The notes under the pieces are model-generated. The model saw only the letters and a list, made by a program, of their open reading frames with translations. It was not told where the DNA came from and ran no database searches. Shown here piece after piece: positions 41,934-43,731 of a DNA stretch of 43,731 nt. The stretch's first letter is position 1. Every line of letters starts with the position of its first letter. Source of the DNA: a bacterium. Its GTDB lineage: Bacteria; Actinomycetota; Acidimicrobiia; Acidimicrobiales; CATQHL01. The stretch covers positions 1-43,731 of the forward strand of contig JAPOVS010000034.1 in NCBI GenBank assembly GCA_026708055.1. Direction: 5' to 3'. Made by a program: the position numbers and the translations under genes.

Positions 41934-43731
41934 CTAGGGGATTGCCAGATCTTGCGGGTAGAGGAAGCCGGTCGGGTTGGGCCGCGCTCCTTCGAGGTCG
42001 TCGCGGAACACCCAGGGAATCACCGTCTCCACCAGCGGCACGAACGGGAACTCCGTGGCCAGGATTCTCTGTACCTCAGCGATGAACTCGTCGCGGGCCG
42101 CTCCGGGAAGCTCGGCGAGTATCTGGCTCGACAACTCATCGACACGATCGTTCGTGAAGCCCTCGTATCCCAGCCCGTCGGCTGCGAAACCGTTGGATGT
42201 GAACAGCAGCGGGATCGTGTAGGCGGGCTCGCTGAGAATCGGGCGCACCGAGTACAGCCACGCCTCCATCTCGCCGCCGCTTACTGCCGCGTTGAAGTCG
42301 GCGGGCGAGGCGATCGTCTCGATCGTGGCGTCGAGGCCCACCTCGCGCAGTTGCGACGCGAGGATGACGGCGACGGCCTCGGCGTGGGGACCGGGCCGTG
42401 TCGGGTTGATGGTCAGGGTGAAGGAGAATCCGTCCGAGTAGCCGGCCTCGGCCAGCAACTCCCTGGCGCGATCGGCGTCGTAACCCGCCGCCACGTCGGC
42501 CGGCGGCTCGGGCTGGGGGATGGCCGTCGAGAGCGGGTAGCGCCCCGGCGTGCCGAATCCGCCGTATGCGCCGGCAATGAGCGCCTCCCGGTCGATGGCC
42601 AGCGAGACAGCCGCCCGCACCCGCGGATCGTCGAAGGGCGGGAAGCGGTTGTTCAGCGACAACTCGTCCAGGTTGGTGTCCCGGGCGTCCTCGTAGGCCA
42701 GCGCGTACTCCCCGGTGCCGGCCACGCTGCCGAAGAGATCGAACGTCAGGTCGGCCACGAAGTCCACGCTGCCGCTGCCGATCAGCAGCAGGCGGTTGCC
42801 GGAGTCGGGGATGGATCGCATGATGATCCGGTCGATGTCCACCTCGTCGGCGTTCCAGTAGTTGGGGTTCTTGACGAGCCGCAGTTCCTCGCCCGGCGCG
42901 AGGCTCTCGACCCGGTAGGGGCCGAAGGTGGCCGAGTTGGAGGCCAGCCATTCGGCGGCCCACGGGTCGTCGTCGGTGGCGTTGGCCTGCGCCTCGACGC
43001 TGTCGAGAATGCCGAGCGCGTAGTAGGTCAGCACGGGCACCGTGAGGATGTTGCGGCCCGTGACGTTGAGCGTGAACGTCCGATCGTCGATCACGGTGAT
43101 GGGCGCTTCCCGGTCGATGCTCGACAAGAACATCAGGAAGCGCGCGATGCCGTCGAGGGCGATCATGCGGTCGAACGACCACGCCACGTCGGCGGACGTC
43201 ACGGTGTTGCCGTACGGGCTCATCGCCTCGCGCAGCGTGAAGGTGACGCTTCCGTCCTCGTGGACCTCGAACGACTCGGCCAGTTCTCCCATCACGTCGT
43301 TCGGGCTGTGCAAACTCAGCCCGGGTGAAGGCTCGTGCGTGTAGCGCACCAGCGTGCTCACGACGCCCTGTGCCGTCACGAGACTGGGCCGTCCCTGGAG
43401 GACCGCCGGATCCACGTTCGTCACCAGTCCCGAGAGCGCCATCGTGAGGTTCTTCTCGGCAGGTTCGGGAGGTGGCGGTGGTGGCGGCTCGGGCGCCGGG
43501 GGAGGCGGCGCGGCCGCTGCGGACTCGGCCTCGGCGGCCGCCTGCTCGGCGGCGGTCCGCGCCTGCTCCGCTTCGGCCTGCGCGGCGGCGGCTTCGGCCT
43601 GCGCCGCCGCCGCTTCCTCCTGGGCGGCCGCTGCCTCGGCCTGGGCGGCTGCGGCCGCTCCCTGGGCGTCCGCCAGGGCGGCTCGGGCCGCCGCGACGGC
43701 GTCCTCGTTCCCCTCGGCGGTCGCCCGGGCC
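41934..43731 (-). CDS. Stalked ABC-importer solute-binding lipoprotein, copy 3 (5' end cut by window edge)
   Basis: The frame is open to the right edge, so the signal peptide is outside the window. Visible at the edge is ATAEGNEDAVAAARAAL, as in copy 1 (ATAEGNEDAVEAARAAL). The heptad helix with AQAEAAAAQ units, a proline spacer, and the family-5 domain follow (TNVDPAVLQGRPSLV, LAESFEVHEDGSVTFTLREA, VRAAVSLAIDREALI). The domain is closer to copy 1 than to copy 2: NRLLLIGSGSVDFVADLTFD against NRMLLVGSGEVDFVGGLTFD. Copy 1 therefore probably moved or was copied from this locus. It is upstream of copy 2 by 11 bp and heads the part of the operon seen here. Confidence 0.9.
   Translation of the reverse strand, partial: ARATAEGNEDAVAAARAALADAQGAAAAAQAEAAAAQEEAAAAQAEAAAAQAEAEQARTAAEQAAAEAESAAAAPPPPAPEPPPPPPPEPAEKNLTMALSGLVTNVDPAVLQGRPSLVTAQGVVSTLVRYTHEPSPGLSLHSPNDVMGELAESFEVHEDGSVTFTLREAMSPYGNTVTSADVAWSFDRMIALDGIARFLMFLSSIDREAPITVIDDRTFTLNVTGRNILTVPVLTYYALGILDSVEAQANATDDDPWAAEWLASNSATFGPYRVESLAPGEELRLVKNPNYWNADEVDIDRIIMRSIPDSGNRLLLIGSGSVDFVADLTFDLFGSVAGTGEYALAYEDARDTNLDELSLNNRFPPFDDPRVRAAVSLAIDREALIAGAYGGFGTPGRYPLSTAIPQPEPPADVAAGYDADRARELLAEAGYSDGFSFTLTINPTRPGPHAEAVAVILASQLREVGLDATIETIASPADFNAAVSGGEMEAWLYSVRPILSEPAYTIPLLFTSNGFAADGLGYEGFTNDRVDELSSQILAELPGAARDEFIAEVQRILATEFPFVPLVETVIPWVFRDDLEGARPNPTGFLYPQDLAIP
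43560..43665. repeat. 21-bp repeats in the stalk of copy 3
   Basis: Units such as TTCGGCCTGCGCGGCGGCGG recur at 21-bp steps through the stalk coding region. They code for Ala/Glu/Gln heptads. Confidence 0.6.

Noticed and set aside
40009-43328. Long plus-strand frames opposite the two binding proteins
   Set aside because: They are reverse readings of family-5 binding domains and the Ala/Glu stalk, including glycine-rich stretches opposite alanine codons.

Overview
The window is high-GC DNA (about 70% in most genes, by eye) with many GTG starts, tight ATGA/GTGA overlaps and near-leaderless starts. Lipoprotein substrate-binding proteins carry long Ala/Glu stalks. Together these suggest an actinomycete, perhaps of the Acidimicrobiia, but the lineage is an inference. 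Gene density is high. No rRNA, tRNA or CRISPR array was seen. Apart from the debris around 32949-33965, no stretch over 300 bp lacks a gene.

Region 1 (1-18880) is catabolic. Minus strand, in transcription order: an amidase; a twin alpha/beta-hydrolase-fold protein whose two nucleophile elbows lack serine; a stalked solute-binding lipoprotein; an isocitrate-lyase/PEP-mutase family enzyme; an isochorismatase-fold amidohydrolase; hydantoinase/oxoprolinase subunits A and B; an enoyl-CoA hydratase; and a truncated Aquifex-type aconitase. Plus strand, divergent from the amidase: two tandem trimethylamine-dehydrogenase-like flavoproteins and a 44-codon ORF. HyuA/HyuB plus a carbamoylsarcosine-amidase-like enzyme resemble the N-methylhydantoin to sarcosine route. 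This suggests use of N-methylated amides, but the substrates are not proven.

Region 2 (18927-31468) is a defence island with two divergent systems. On the minus strand are vsr, a C5-cytosine methyltransferase, a 966-aa protein with a MORC/MutL-like ATPase at one end and a histidine-kinase module at the other, and a receiver-domain protein; the last three are joined by 4-base overlaps. This looks like a His-Asp phosphorelay wired to a methylation/mismatch-nicking module. On the plus strand is a type I restriction system in two genes: an HsdM fused to a single-TRD specificity domain of clearly lower GC, and an HsdR with a C-terminal Schlafen/AlbA_2 domain.

Region 3 (31469-35377) is a recombination scar field. 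It holds one intact AAA_14/DUF4143 ATPase gene and one intact AAA_16 ATPase gene. A collapsed copy of each lies nearby, with a stray HsdR tail and two matching four-unit arrays (23/23/25-bp spacing), one at the DUF4143 promoter and one beside its collapsed copy.

Region 4 (35378-43731, minus strand) is an oligopeptide-type ABC importer. Two stalked lipoproteins come first (one cut by the window edge), then a strong hairpin, OppB- and OppC-like permeases, and OppD- and OppF-like ATPases. A small palindromic repeat family (outer arms like GGATTCCGG/CCGGAATGAC) sits between genes throughout regions 1 and 4.
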